Shown: positions 26,155 through 35,300, counted from the first letter of the stretch. The stretch is 64,000 bases of DNA from Thermoguttaceae bacterium (GCA_017405595.1 JAFRAC010000024.1:44903-108902), one strand, 5' to 3'. The notes: generated by a model not told the origin, from the sequence alone. Numbers and translations: made by a program.

Positions 26155-26220
26155 CGATACAAAAAACGATACAAAAAACGATACAAAAAACGATACAAAA
26201 AACGATACAAAAAACGATAC
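26155..26220. repeat. 12-base tandem repeat (five units)
   Basis: Five perfect units of aaaaaacgatac (26161-26220) after a lead-in cgatac. It lies 79-145 bases before the ATG of the Sel1 lipoprotein. In one minus-strand frame it would read as FFVS repeats, but the true start lies downstream, so it is probably untranslated. Confidence 0.95.
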
Positions 26221-26312
26221 CTGAAAAAAGAGACTCATGCAACAGCCGAAACGCAGCTTTTTTAAAAATATTCAAAAAAGGATTCGCCGCCGGTCCGGTC
26301 CCGGCATACCGC

Positions 26313-26340
26313 AAAAAACGCCGGAGAACGGGCTCCGGCG
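26313..26340 (-). terminator. Rho-independent terminator of the coiled-coil membrane protein gene
   Basis: Stem cgccggag/ctccggcg (26319-26326 with 26333-26340), followed on the minus strand by six T. Confidence 0.85.
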
Positions 26341-26372
26341 TACTCGAATCGGCGGAAGATCGGAAGAAACGG

Positions 26373-27875
26373 TTACGGCAGGGACGCGGTAATGCTGTTC
26401 GCGCGTTCGGCAATCGCGTCGGCGGCCTCGAACTGCGCCTCGGCAATCGAGCGGGCGAGCTGGGCGTTTTCGCCGACCAGGAACCGGATACGGTCCTGAA
26501 TCTGAACCACGGCGTCCTGCGCGGTGGCAAGGCGGCTTTCGACAATGTCGCGCTGCGATTCCATCAGCCGGAGCTTTTCGACGGCTTCCTGTTTCTGATC
26601 GAAGAAGGTCTGCGACTCGAACCCGTTCTGCGCGGCGGGAAGGAGCGAAGCGATTCGCTCGAGCCCTTCGGCGCCGATGTTCCGGTACGCGTCGAGAAGC
26701 GCGGCCGACTTCTCTTCGAACTCGGCGCGGTCCTTTTCGGCGAGCCCGTTAAACTTCTCCAGCAGATCGGGATCGGCGTCGCCGCTGTCGGTTCCGGGAA
26801 CCGCGCCGCAGCCGATCATCGCCAGCTGGTCGCTGATCACGCGGTCAAGGTCGTCTTTCGAACTTTCGCCGCGCGCGGTCATTACCCGGAGCTTGTCCCG
26901 CTGGTAATACTCGCGCAGCAGTTTGGTGTCGTACCGGTCGGGATACCGTTTCCCCTCGGGCGGTTCGGCAAAAGACTGGAACGAACGGTCGTCTTTCGCC
27001 TCGGCCAGCGCCGCCGAAAACGCTTCGAGATCGTCGGCCGAACCGTAGGTCGTCTTCTGGAAGAAGGCGCGGTCCTCGTCTTTCAGCGTTTTGCTGAACG
27101 GGCTGTCGGGATACTCTTCGAGCCAGCAGGCGATATCGTTGGGCGAATCGATCGGCAGAAGCCCCTCGTACACAATCCAGGCGCGTTCGGCTTTCACCGA
27201 ATCGGCGATCAGCCGCCGCTGCTCTTCATCGACCACGCCGACCGACTTGACGACATAGGAATAGGTTCCCTCATGGCCGGCGGCCTCTTCGGCGTTCATT
27301 CCCTGGGCGACGGCGTCCTCGACACCGACAATCTGTTTGACGGTGAACACGCCGAGAAACTTCGCCGGTTCCGGTTCCGCCGCTTCGGCCGGTTCAGGCG
27401 CGGGAGCGGCATCATCGGGACCGCCCGCCATCTCCTGCGGGAACGGAATCCCCTTATCGAAAATGTAGACCAGGTCCTTTTCGCCGACTTTTGTGTTGCC
27501 GTTCAGCCGTGCGCCCCCTTCGCCGGGCTGAACCGTAAACACGAGTTCCAGTTCCGGCGCGTCGTCTTTGCTGGTGATGATGTCGGGCAGGGCGTAGGTC
27601 CAGACTTTTCCCGGCACGAGCGAGTCGAGCTTATCGCTCTTGGCGATCAGCCCCATGCGGCTCCAGACCCACTCTTCCCCCGATTTGAGGGGGGTGCCGT
27701 AAATCTCTTTCTTCAGCTTTTCGATTTCGGCGGTTTTCGACTCGATCTGTTTCCGCTGGCCGTCGATCTTGGTTTCCCAGTTCTTTCCGACGGTATACCT
27801 GTTCGAAAGGAAAACAAAGAAGATGATCCCTGTCAGAAGGATGAGGATAACCGTGACCCAATTCAGCCTGTGCAT
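26373..27875 (-). CDS. Membrane-anchored coiled-coil protein of unknown function
   Basis: 500 residues. One N-terminal membrane helix (WVTVILILLTGIIFFVFLS), a short coiled coil (about 38-58), a mixed domain with an acidic Ala/Pro/Glu linker near 155-170, and a long helical C-terminal half ending in a coiled coil (QKQEAVEKLRLMESQRDIVESRLATAQDAV). Topology suggests that the bulk is in the periplasm. No motif or family is recognised. A terminator follows. The start faces a long divergent gap shared with the TolC-like gene. Confidence 0.7.
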   Translation of the reverse strand: MHRLNWVTVILILLTGIIFFVFLSNRYTVGKNWETKIDGQRKQIESKTAEIEKLKKEIYGTPLKSGEEWVWSRMGLIAKSDKLDSLVPGKVWTYALPDIITSKDDAPELELVFTVQPGEGGARLNGNTKVGEKDLVYIFDKGIPFPQEMAGGPDDAAPAPEPAEAAEPEPAKFLGVFTVKQIVGVEDAVAQGMNAEEAAGHEGTYSYVVKSVGVVDEEQRRLIADSVKAERAWIVYEGLLPIDSPNDIACWLEEYPDSPFSKTLKDEDRAFFQKTTYGSADDLEAFSAALAEAKDDRSFQSFAEPPEGKRYPDRYDTKLLREYYQRDKLRVMTARGESSKDDLDRVISDQLAMIGCGAVPGTDSGDADPDLLEKFNGLAEKDRAEFEEKSAALLDAYRNIGAEGLERIASLLPAAQNGFESQTFFDQKQEAVEKLRLMESQRDIVESRLATAQDAVVQIQDRIRFLVGENAQLARSIAEAQFEAADAIAERANSITASLP

Positions 27876-28353
27876 TCAAGAACCTCGTAGACTCTCCGGA
27901 AGGGAGACCGCCGATCAAACGCTTCTCCCGAAAGGGCGCTCCGCGCCGGGCGCGTCCAGTCCCCCACATACTATTCTACCCGAAAATGAGGGAAAAGCGC
28001 GCTTCTGCCGGGAAAACAACGCTATTTTATCTAAATTATCTAATTTATTTAATGGTTTTACGCTTAATCCGTTCTTCTCCGGACCTCTTCGGCAGAGGCC
28101 GCAAAACGAACGCATCTTCTATAAAATACCTATTTTAAAGCGGCTGTCAACAACTGCCCTATCAGATTTATTACGGTAAAGCAAGGGCCCGCACTTCTCA
28201 AAAAAGGGGTTCCGGCCCGTTTCGGCGCAAATGGGGCCCCAAAAATTTTGGGAAACCGTTAAAAGCCGTTTTTTTCGATAAACCGGCTTAACCGGAATCA
28301 CCGATATATCCCGAAAATCCCGTAAACTTTAACATCCGTACGGATCGGAACCG
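27876..28353. other. Divergent intergenic region of 478 bases
   Basis: No gene seen. It is AT-rich at 28018-28060 and contains a perfect palindrome CCCAAAA-a-TTTTGGG (28238-28252). It should hold promoters for the coiled-coil gene (-) and the TolC-like gene (+), but no clean -35/-10 pair was found. Confidence 0.5.
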
Positions 28354-31122
28354 ATGAACACGATTACAAGGGTAACGTGCGTTCTCCTCGCGCTGGGGCT
28401 GGTTCTGCCGGCCGGCTGCTCGCGGCAGAAGTACCGGATGCACGCCGACCGGGAAGTCTACGACCTGCTCAACGCGGTCGACCAGCAGGACCCGCTCTGG
28501 AAAGTCGAGAACTTTACGCTCGAACAGAGCTGCACCTCCCGCTACAGCGATTTCCATGACCCCGACAACCAGCCGATGCCGCAGGACGACGCTTCGGCGC
28601 AGCGGCTGATGCACGAAGTCGAGGGGATGAAAGGGTGGCGCAAATGGTGGGATAACGGGTGGACCGACACGGTCGAAAACCAGCGGTGGCGCGAATCGCT
28701 TCCGGTCAACGAGCGGGGCGACGTGGTCATCGACCATGACGCCGCGTTCGATCTGGCGCTCCTCCATTCGCCGGACTACCGCTCCGCGATGGAAAACCTC
28801 TATCTGGCGGCGCTCGACGTTACCGCCGAACGGTACGTGTTCGACGTCAAGTTCTACGGCGGCGATTCCCTCTACTTCAACAACTACGGCGGCCTGAAAA
28901 AAGGGTCCACCTCGATTCTCGAAAACGATCTGGGGGGCGGGCATTTCGGGGCCGGTTCGCCGCTCGTGACGCGCCATCTGGCGACCGGCGCCGACATAGT
29001 GGTCGGCATCGCCAACTCGCTGGTCTGGACGTTCAGTCCGGGAAACCAGTCCTTCACGCCGGCGACCGAGCTGAGCTACAACATCACCCAGCCGCTTCTG
29101 CGCGGCGCGGGGCGGGCGGTTGCGCTCGAAAGCCTGACCCTCAGCGAACGGAGGCTTCTGGCGAACGTCCGTCAGCTGGCGTTCTTCCAGCAGGGGTTCT
29201 ACGTGAGCGTGCTGACCGGCTCGAACCCGATCGCCCCGCCGTCGGGCGGCGGTTATCCCGGCCGGTTTACCGGCAGCGCGGGGCGCGGAGGCGGGTTCTA
29301 TTCCCTGCTCGAAAGTCAGGTTCAGATCCGCAACGAACAGCAGAACGTCGAATCGCTCAAAGACAACCTGAACCAGTACGAGGAGTATTTCAAAGCCGGG
29401 CGCATGGAAAACAGCTATCAGGTCGAACAGGTCCGGCAGCAGCTCCTCACCAAACAGAGCAGTCTGGTCAGCCTCAAAAACGGGTACCAGAGGAGTATCG
29501 ATAACTATCTCGTCCAGATCGGACTTCCGCCGGACATCAAAAACGTGGTGATCGAAGACAAGCTCCTCGACCAGTTCACCCTGATGTCGCCGACCCTCAC
29601 CTCGATTTACGAGAAGGTGAACGACACGCTGCACGAAATCCGGAACGAGACGGTTCCGATGCCGGAAGGGATCCCCGAAATGCTCGGGGAGTTCAAGGCG
29701 AACATCGAAAAGGGGCTCGCCGAAATCGAGGACGACCTTGTCAAACTCGACGAAGTCACGGTCAGCCGGAAACAGTCGATGGCCAGCCTTTCGCACAAGC
29801 TCCGGCTGCAGCATCCGGAACTCGACAGCTCGTTCTGCGACGCCGGCAAGTTCGACGAAAAGATTGCGCTCATTAAGAGCGATCTGAACACCGCGCGCCG
29901 GGAGATGGAAGATGTGCTCCGGCTCATGGACCTGACGATCGGCGCGGTCCCGCGGGAGCGGCTCGCCGAAATGATCGCCGAAACGACGGAAGATCCCGAA
30001 CATTCGCCGCTTCCGGAAGAGGTCCTCGGGCTGATCGCGAAACTCAAGCTCGAAGACACCTTCGAGATCAACGATACCGCCAGCGAAGAGCGGATGCGCG
30101 AAGAGCTGGGGGACGACCCGGTTCTGAAAGAGATTTTCGAACGGGAAGAGCGGCGCAGCGGCGGCGTGGCGAAATACGACATCAACGAACCGTACCGGAA
30201 ATGGGTGGGGAACTGCTTCGACACGTTCGCCGAAAGCCTGATCACGATCCGGCTGGTTCAGACGCGCGCCCGTCTCGAATCGGTTGAACTGCCGATCGTC
30301 GATATCGAGGAAGACGAGGCGTTCGCCATCGCGCGGGAACACCGGCTCGACTGGATGAACGCGCGGAGCGAACTGGTCGATGTGTGGCGGAACATCGAAG
30401 TGACGGCGAACGCGCTGCGCGCCGCGCTCGATCTGCAGCTCGGCGGTTCGGTTGCCAGCAGCGGCTCGAACCCGCTGCGGTTCAGCTCGAACGACATGAA
30501 CACAAGCGCGTCGGTCAAATTCGACGCCCCGCTCGACCGCCTGGCCGAACGGAACGCGTACCGCCGCGCGCTGATCGCCTACGACCAGGCGCGCCGGAAC
30601 TACTACACGTATGTCGACACGGTCAATCTGCAGATCCGCGACATGCTCCGGGGCATCTACCGGAACCAGATGGAACTCGAACTCAAGCGCGAATCGGTTC
30701 GTGTGGCGGTCGTGCAGGTCCATCTGGCGCAGCTGAACCTGACCAATCCCGCCAAAGCGACCGCCGCTTCGATGAACAGCTCGTCGGCGCGCGACCTGGT
30801 CGACGCGCTCAACGCGCTTCTCAACAGCCAGAACAGCTTCATGTCGACCTGGCTCGACTACCAGGTGCAGCGGATGAGTCTCCTCTTGCAGCTCGGCTTG
30901 TTCGAAATCGACGCGGAGGGGAAATGGGTCGATCCGGGCGCGATCGACCGCGACTTCCTCACGCGGGCGGCCGCGGGCGAATTCGCCCCGCAGGACGCGC
31001 TTTTCGGCCTCGACCGGCTCGAAGACGTCGAAACAATCACCTCCGAAACGAACCCCGACCTCCCCGCCTTCGAATTCGAGCAACACACAGCCCCCGGCGG
31101 CGAAGGGAGCCCCCGATTTTAA
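28354..31122 (+). CDS. TolC-family outer-membrane efflux lipoprotein, unusually long
   Basis: 922 residues; usual TolC-family proteins have 420-500. A lipobox is present (GLVLPAGC). The early part has the family signature of a helix pair (DHDAAFDLALLHSPDYRSAMENLYLAALDVTAERY) and the pore-loop strands (ELSYNITQPLLRGAGRAVALESLTL). The second repeat comes late (AFAIAREHRLDWMNARSELVDVWRNIEVTANALRAALDLQ ...), separated from the first by a long helical insert (about 380-630). It would form an outer-membrane channel for an efflux or secretion pump, whose other parts are not in the window. The stop codon lies inside the first hairpin of repeat copy B. Confidence 0.8.
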   Translation: MNTITRVTCVLLALGLVLPAGCSRQKYRMHADREVYDLLNAVDQQDPLWKVENFTLEQSCTSRYSDFHDPDNQPMPQDDASAQRLMHEVEGMKGWRKWWDNGWTDTVENQRWRESLPVNERGDVVIDHDAAFDLALLHSPDYRSAMENLYLAALDVTAERYVFDVKFYGGDSLYFNNYGGLKKGSTSILENDLGGGHFGAGSPLVTRHLATGADIVVGIANSLVWTFSPGNQSFTPATELSYNITQPLLRGAGRAVALESLTLSERRLLANVRQLAFFQQGFYVSVLTGSNPIAPPSGGGYPGRFTGSAGRGGGFYSLLESQVQIRNEQQNVESLKDNLNQYEEYFKAGRMENSYQVEQVRQQLLTKQSSLVSLKNGYQRSIDNYLVQIGLPPDIKNVVIEDKLLDQFTLMSPTLTSIYEKVNDTLHEIRNETVPMPEGIPEMLGEFKANIEKGLAEIEDDLVKLDEVTVSRKQSMASLSHKLRLQHPELDSSFCDAGKFDEKIALIKSDLNTARREMEDVLRLMDLTIGAVPRERLAEMIAETTEDPEHSPLPEEVLGLIAKLKLEDTFEINDTASEERMREELGDDPVLKEIFEREERRSGGVAKYDINEPYRKWVGNCFDTFAESLITIRLVQTRARLESVELPIVDIEEDEAFAIAREHRLDWMNARSELVDVWRNIEVTANALRAALDLQLGGSVASSGSNPLRFSSNDMNTSASVKFDAPLDRLAERNAYRRALIAYDQARRNYYTYVDTVNLQIRDMLRGIYRNQMELELKRESVRVAVVQVHLAQLNLTNPAKATAASMNSSSARDLVDALNALLNSQNSFMSTWLDYQVQRMSLLLQLGLFEIDAEGKWVDPGAIDRDFLTRAAAGEFAPQDALFGLDRLEDVETITSETNPDLPAFEFEQHTAPGGEGSPRF

Positions 31123-31263
31123 TCGGGGGGGGAACCCCGCCGCCTACGGCAAGCTGAAACACTCATTCTTAAAGCCCCCGTCTTCAGACGGGGGTATTCG
31201 GTTCGATAATCCCGGAAAGTTTAGCTACTCCTTTTAATACTCCCGGTAAGCTCAGCTTCTCCT
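31090..31263 (+). repeat. Structured double-hairpin repeat, copy B
   Basis: Outer stem GGCGGCG/CGCCGCC around hairpin CCCCCGATT/AATCGGGGG, linker aagctgaaacac, second hairpin CCCCCGTC/GACGGGGG, tail cccggaaagtttagctactcctt. The tail is followed by a second tail copy (cccggtaagctcagcttctcctt). The first hairpin overlaps the last 30 bases of the TolC-like gene. Confidence 0.8.
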
Positions 31264-31270
31264 TGTTCCT

Positions 31271-31398
31271 TCCCCCGTGAAACCCCTTAACGGCGGGGTG
31301 CGACTTCCCCCGCTTAAAAGCGGGGGCTTTCACGGGGTGCTGTCCCGGCTCGCCTGTATGGCGGGCGGGTCCCCCCCGCCTTGAAAGGCGGGGCACCC
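31271..31398 (+). ncRNA. Multi-branched inverted-repeat region, possible structured RNA
   Basis: A 10-base stem CCCCGTGAAA (31273-31282) with TTTCACGGGG (31328-31337) encloses two hairpins (ACCCC/GGGGT and CCCCCGCTT/AAGCGGGGG), giving a three-way junction. A second fold follows: GGGTGC (31335-31340) with GCACCC (31393-31398), enclosing CCCCGCCTT/AAGGCGGGG. No reading frame is inside. It lies between repeat copy B and the acyltransferase promoter. A mobile-element remnant is equally possible. Confidence 0.45.
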
Positions 31399-31492
31399 TG
31401 GCCCGCCGCGCAGCTGAACCCCGGCAGCATTTCAGCTTTTTCTGCTCCCCGATTCACGGTCATGGCCCCTCCCCGCCGCACCCCAACCGCGC

Positions 31493-31521
31493 TTGAACCA
31501 AACCTCAAGATGCGGTACAAT
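31493..31521 (+). promoter_or_regulatory. Promoter of the LpxL-like gene
   Basis: TTGAAC (31493-31498), 17 bases, TACAAT (31516-31521), 44 bases before the ATG. Confidence 0.6.
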
Positions 31522-31565
31522 CTCTCTCGTCATTCCCCCCTTCCCTTCCCCCCACCCCCCCGCCG

Positions 31566-32537
31566 ATGTTCCGCGAAACGCCGAAACGCTCCCCGCTGAA
31601 AACCGTTGCCGACCTGGCCGTCTACACGGCCGCGCGGCTGGTGATCGCCGTCGTCGGCATCTTTTCGATGGACCAGTGCCGCACGCTCGCGGCCTTTCTG
31701 GCGTGGCTCTTTACCGACCTCATTCCGATCCGGCGCAAGACGCTTCACGAGAACCTGCACGCGGCGTTCCCCGATCTCTCCCGCCGCGAGGAGAAACGCC
31801 TCATCCGCCGGATGTGGGAACATCTCTTTCTGATGGGCGGCGAATTTTTCGCCGCGCGCCGCATGTTCCACAAGGAGGGGTGGTGCCGCTGGGTCGAGGC
31901 GGGCCAGGCGCAGGAAATGGTCCGGCTCTTTTTCAAAAAGCGGCCCCTCATCATGGTCACGGGCCATTTCGGCAACTTCGAGATCGGCGGATACACGCTC
32001 GGCCTTCTCGGATACCCGACCTTTTCGGTCGCCCGGCGGCTCGACAACCCCTACCTCGACCGCTACATCGGCCGGCTCCGCGCCGAAACGGGGCAATACA
32101 TCATCGACAAGAACGAGGGGTTCGAAGACATTCTCCGCGTAATCGAGGGGAACGGCCGGCTCGCCTTTCTCGCCGACCAGTCGGCGGGGGAAAAGGGATG
32201 CTGGGTCGATTTCTTCAGCCGGCCCGCTTCGGCATACAAGGCGATGGCGCTCCTTTCGCTGCAGTACAGCGCGCCGATACTGGTCTGCGACGTTTCGCGC
32301 GTCAACAACACCCCGATGCGGTTCCGCATCGAGCCGCTCGGCTACTACGACCCGCTCGACCCGCCCGAAGGGCTCGAGACGGTTTTCGAAATCACGCAGT
32401 GGTTCACCTCCCTTCTGGAACAGCGGATCCGCCGGAACCCCGAACAGTACTGGTGGCTCCACCGGCGGTGGAAGACGTACGGCAAAAAGATTTCGCTCGA
32501 CGCGATCCGCCGGAAAATCCGGTACACTTTACCCTGA
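31566..32537 (+). CDS. Lipid A biosynthesis acyltransferase (LpxL/HtrB family)
   Basis: 323 residues, normal family length. An N-terminal hydrophobic segment (AARLVIAVVGIFSM) anchors it to the inner membrane. The acyltransferase motif H-x4-E is at His134-Glu139 (GHFGNFE), followed by FLADQSAG and the ending QYWWLHRRWK, all typical of late acyltransferases that add a secondary acyl chain to lipid A. With LptD in the same window it supports an LPS-bearing outer membrane. No clear ribosome site is visible before the ATG. The substrate chain length cannot be read. Confidence 0.87.
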   Translation: MFRETPKRSPLKTVADLAVYTAARLVIAVVGIFSMDQCRTLAAFLAWLFTDLIPIRRKTLHENLHAAFPDLSRREEKRLIRRMWEHLFLMGGEFFAARRMFHKEGWCRWVEAGQAQEMVRLFFKKRPLIMVTGHFGNFEIGGYTLGLLGYPTFSVARRLDNPYLDRYIGRLRAETGQYIIDKNEGFEDILRVIEGNGRLAFLADQSAGEKGCWVDFFSRPASAYKAMALLSLQYSAPILVCDVSRVNNTPMRFRIEPLGYYDPLDPPEGLETVFEITQWFTSLLEQRIRRNPEQYWWLHRRWKTYGKKISLDAIRRKIRYTLP

Positions 32538-32773
32538 CCGCCCAAAATCGCGCGCCTTTCCCTTTTTCTTCTTTCCGCGATGTTCCGCGACCGGTATAAC
32601 CCTCAATTCCGGCGGCCACTTTAAAAAAACGCCCCTATTTTATAAGGGTGCGCCTTTCGCCGCCGAAAAACGTTTGACGAAAAAACCGAAAGGCCTTTTT
32701 GTACGCCGACGGGGGGAAGTGCAATAAGGGAGCAGGATCGGACCCACAATTTTACACCGGCATTCATTCGTTT

Positions 32774-34858
32774 ATGGGCAAATTTCAATTTCCTTCGCTG
32801 CGCGTTCTTTTCCCTTTTCTTCTGGTTTCGGCGGGGCTCTTCCCGGCATGGCCTTCGGGCGGCGCGCGGCTTCTGGCCGAAGGGAACAGCGACAGCGCCG
32901 CGCCGGCCGCCGAACCGGCCGAAACGCCTGACCCTGACGCCGAACTGATCGCGAACCTGACCGAAGCGTGCCAGAGCGCCGCCGACGTGTTCAGCACCGA
33001 ACTGGCGGTACAGAGCGCCGACAACCTGAAAGCGCGGGCGCGGATGGAAACGAAAAATCTGATCTACGCCCTGGGCCGCGAACCGGACAAGGAGAAAGCG
33101 GCGGCGCTCATCAAGGACCTGCGCCTTGAAGATTTGCGGGACACCCTTTCCGTGCAGGAGACCGACCCGGCGGTGGTCAGGGACGTGTACGACCTGCTCG
33201 GCGGCGGCGACGAAGAGATGGAACGTTCCGACGTGGCGCGGGTCCGGAACATTCTCGACGACTACCTGACCGCGCTCGACCGGAACAGCCAGGGGAACAT
33301 CCGGGAAGATTTCGCCTACAACTGCTCGACCCTTCCGCAGGATGTCCGGGACTATCTTGAGAATCCCGCATCGGCCGAAGCGCCGGGCCGTGTTGCCGCC
33401 GCGCTCGATTTCATGGACGAGTGCCAGCACGAATCGAGCCATATCGAGGACATCGTCAATCTGCTCCGCGCCCGGTTCAGTCAGCCGAACCTGCTCATTT
33501 CGGTCGGCGGAAAAGTCATCTTCCCGAACAAGCCGCTCGAGTTTTCGGAACCGACCGTGGTCCGCGAAACGATCCGCGACGTTCCGACCTACGGCAACGG
33601 CACCGCAACCGGCACGGTCGGCTTCTCGTTCGTGGCGAACGAAAACCGGGCGCAGTTCCAGCTCGCGTTCAAGGCCGTGGTCCGCACCCGCAACCGCGCC
33701 GATTCCCCGATGAACGTGACCGTTTACACGAGCAACGTCGGTTCGGTCGCCGTGAACCAGTATCTCTTCTTCGACGAAACGGGAGTCTCGATCGGCCAGT
33801 ACCGCGCCGTCGCCCGGCTCGGCGAACCGTCGGTCACCGGCGTGTTCCGGGGCGGGATCCAGGTCTTTTCGGGCGTGGTCTACAACCAGGTTCTCAAAGA
33901 GGTTTCCCTTTCGCGGCCGGAAGCCGAACAGCTGATGAAGACGCGCACCGTTCAGCAGTTTGAACAGCGTCTCGACGAGGTCACGAAGAACAACGACCGT
34001 GTCGCTCAGGTCTGGGACCTGCTCAAGAAATACGATTACCTGCCGGCCGTCAAAACACGGACGACCGCCAACATGCTCGAATGCAGCGCGCTGATCGGCA
34101 GCCCCCGCCAGATCAGCACCGCCGCCATGCCGGCCCGCCAGCTCGGCCCGCACGACCTGGTTGTGCGCATTCACCAGAGCGCGCTGAACAACCCGCTGCA
34201 CGAGCTTCTTGCCGGCCACACCATTTCCGAAAAAGAGGTGAAATCGTGGGTCCGCGAGAATCTGCCGGAAGTCGATCTCGACGAGCTCGCCGCCAAAGCC
34301 AAAGAGGCGGCGGAACGGATTGCCCGTGAATCGGGCGAAAAGTTCTCGGAAGAGGAAGAATTCGAAATGGAATCGGTCTCGACCTCGTTCTGTGAAGAGC
34401 TGCCCGCCTACGTCACGTTCACCGACGGCATTTTCGGAATCCATCTGCAGGTCGACTCGTTCGCGCAGAAGGAGAAGGATTTCCCCGGACTCGATATCGA
34501 CATTGAGTATCAGCCCGAGAAGCGGGGCGAAAACTGGGTTCTCGCGCGGAAGAGTTTCGAGGCGTGGCCGCCCGATGTCGACCGCGGTTCGACGGTTCCG
34601 GTCCGCTACCAGGTGATCCGCCGCCAGATCAAAAACCGGCTCAGCGCCGCGCTGCCCGAAGAGATTCCGCTCAGTTCGATTCCGCTTTATGAACTCAAGA
34701 TGGCCGGCGGGACCCCCGCCGCAGCACAGGCCCCCGCCGAAAACGCCGGCGACAACATCACACACGCGCCCGAGATCCGCGGCAAACTCGCGGTCGGCGA
34801 AATCGACTTCCAGGACGGCTGGCTCCTCCTCGGCGCCGACTACCAGCCGGTCGAATAA
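32774..34858 (+). CDS. Large secreted protein of unknown function
   Basis: 694 residues from the ATG at 32774, which begins a signal peptide (SLRVLFPFLLVSAGLFPAWPSGGARLLAEG). The ribosome site is weak; a TTG at 32699 in the same frame is an alternative but would bury the signal. The N-terminal half is helical; a beta-rich middle (about 240-370: NVTVYTSNVGSVAVNQYLFFDETGVSIG) is followed by helical segments, a highly charged stretch (about 500-530) and a beta-rich end. No cysteine pattern, repeats or catalytic motif is evident and no family is recognised. Two structured repeats follow the gene. Confidence 0.7.
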   Translation: MGKFQFPSLRVLFPFLLVSAGLFPAWPSGGARLLAEGNSDSAAPAAEPAETPDPDAELIANLTEACQSAADVFSTELAVQSADNLKARARMETKNLIYALGREPDKEKAAALIKDLRLEDLRDTLSVQETDPAVVRDVYDLLGGGDEEMERSDVARVRNILDDYLTALDRNSQGNIREDFAYNCSTLPQDVRDYLENPASAEAPGRVAAALDFMDECQHESSHIEDIVNLLRARFSQPNLLISVGGKVIFPNKPLEFSEPTVVRETIRDVPTYGNGTATGTVGFSFVANENRAQFQLAFKAVVRTRNRADSPMNVTVYTSNVGSVAVNQYLFFDETGVSIGQYRAVARLGEPSVTGVFRGGIQVFSGVVYNQVLKEVSLSRPEAEQLMKTRTVQQFEQRLDEVTKNNDRVAQVWDLLKKYDYLPAVKTRTTANMLECSALIGSPRQISTAAMPARQLGPHDLVVRIHQSALNNPLHELLAGHTISEKEVKSWVRENLPEVDLDELAAKAKEAAERIARESGEKFSEEEEFEMESVSTSFCEELPAYVTFTDGIFGIHLQVDSFAQKEKDFPGLDIDIEYQPEKRGENWVLARKSFEAWPPDVDRGSTVPVRYQVIRRQIKNRLSAALPEEIPLSSIPLYELKMAGGTPAAAQAPAENAGDNITHAPEIRGKLAVGEIDFQDGWLLLGADYQPVE

Positions 34859-34937
34859 AGCGGCGGATCCGCGGGAACAGCAACGCGCCTTCCCGCCACT
34901 CCGGAGGGAGCGAAGCGGATCCTCCGGCCACACTTAC

Positions 34938-35114
34938 CCCAAGCTCCTCTACTCAACAGCTCTTTGGTGTGGTCAGCGGGCAAGGGATCCTCCGACTTTA
35001 GTCGGACGGGGGTTCCCTCCCGCGCTCGATAAGCTGAAACACTCTTTCCTATCGCCCCCGTCTTCAGACGGGGGATTTCGGTCCGATCCTACCGAAAAGC
35101 TCCGCTGCTCCTTC
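34938..35114 (+). repeat. Structured double-hairpin repeat, copy C
   Basis: 5' module ccccaagctcctctactcaa as in copy A. First hairpin TCCGAC/GTCGGA inside a longer stem (agcgggcaaggga with tccctcccgc), linker aagctgaaacac, second hairpin CCCCCGTC/GACGGGGG, tail ccgaaaagctccgctgctcc. Confidence 0.78.
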
Positions 35115-35115
35115 C

Positions 35116-35300
35116 AAAAAACTACCGCAGGTCTCAATACCGGGTTGTCTATCAGCGCGGTGCGCGCAAGGGAGCCCCTAGTCTATAACTAGGGGGGGCC
35201 CCGCGCGCCTGCGGCAAGCTGAAACACACATTCATTAAACCCCCACTCTACAAGTGGGGGTACTCAGCCCGATAACCCCGGAAAGCTCAGCTACTCCTTC
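35116..35300 (+). repeat. Structured double-hairpin repeat, copy D
   Basis: 5' module aggtctcaataccgggttg, shared with copy E. Outer stem GCGCGC/GCGCGC around CCCTAGT/ACTAGGG, linker aagctgaaacac, second hairpin CCCCCACT/AGTGGGGG, tail cccggaaagctcagctactcc. It directly follows copy C in the same orientation. Confidence 0.8.

Larger units (their letters stand above)
26077..26372. other. Intergenic region upstream of the Sel1 lipoprotein gene
   Basis: 296 bases between two minus-strand genes. It holds a tandem repeat (26155-26220) and the terminator of the upstream gene. Nothing else is seen. Confidence 0.6.

Noticed and set aside
28119..28301. Small minus-strand gene of 60 codons in the divergent gap
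   Set aside because: No ribosome site, no hydrophobic or domain feature, and it lies where promoters are expected.
28288..31086. Open frame of 932 codons on the minus strand opposite the TolC-like gene
   Set aside because: It mirrors the codon structure of the TolC-like gene, is rich in Arg, has no ribosome site and no recognisable domain. It is a shadow frame of high-GC coding DNA.
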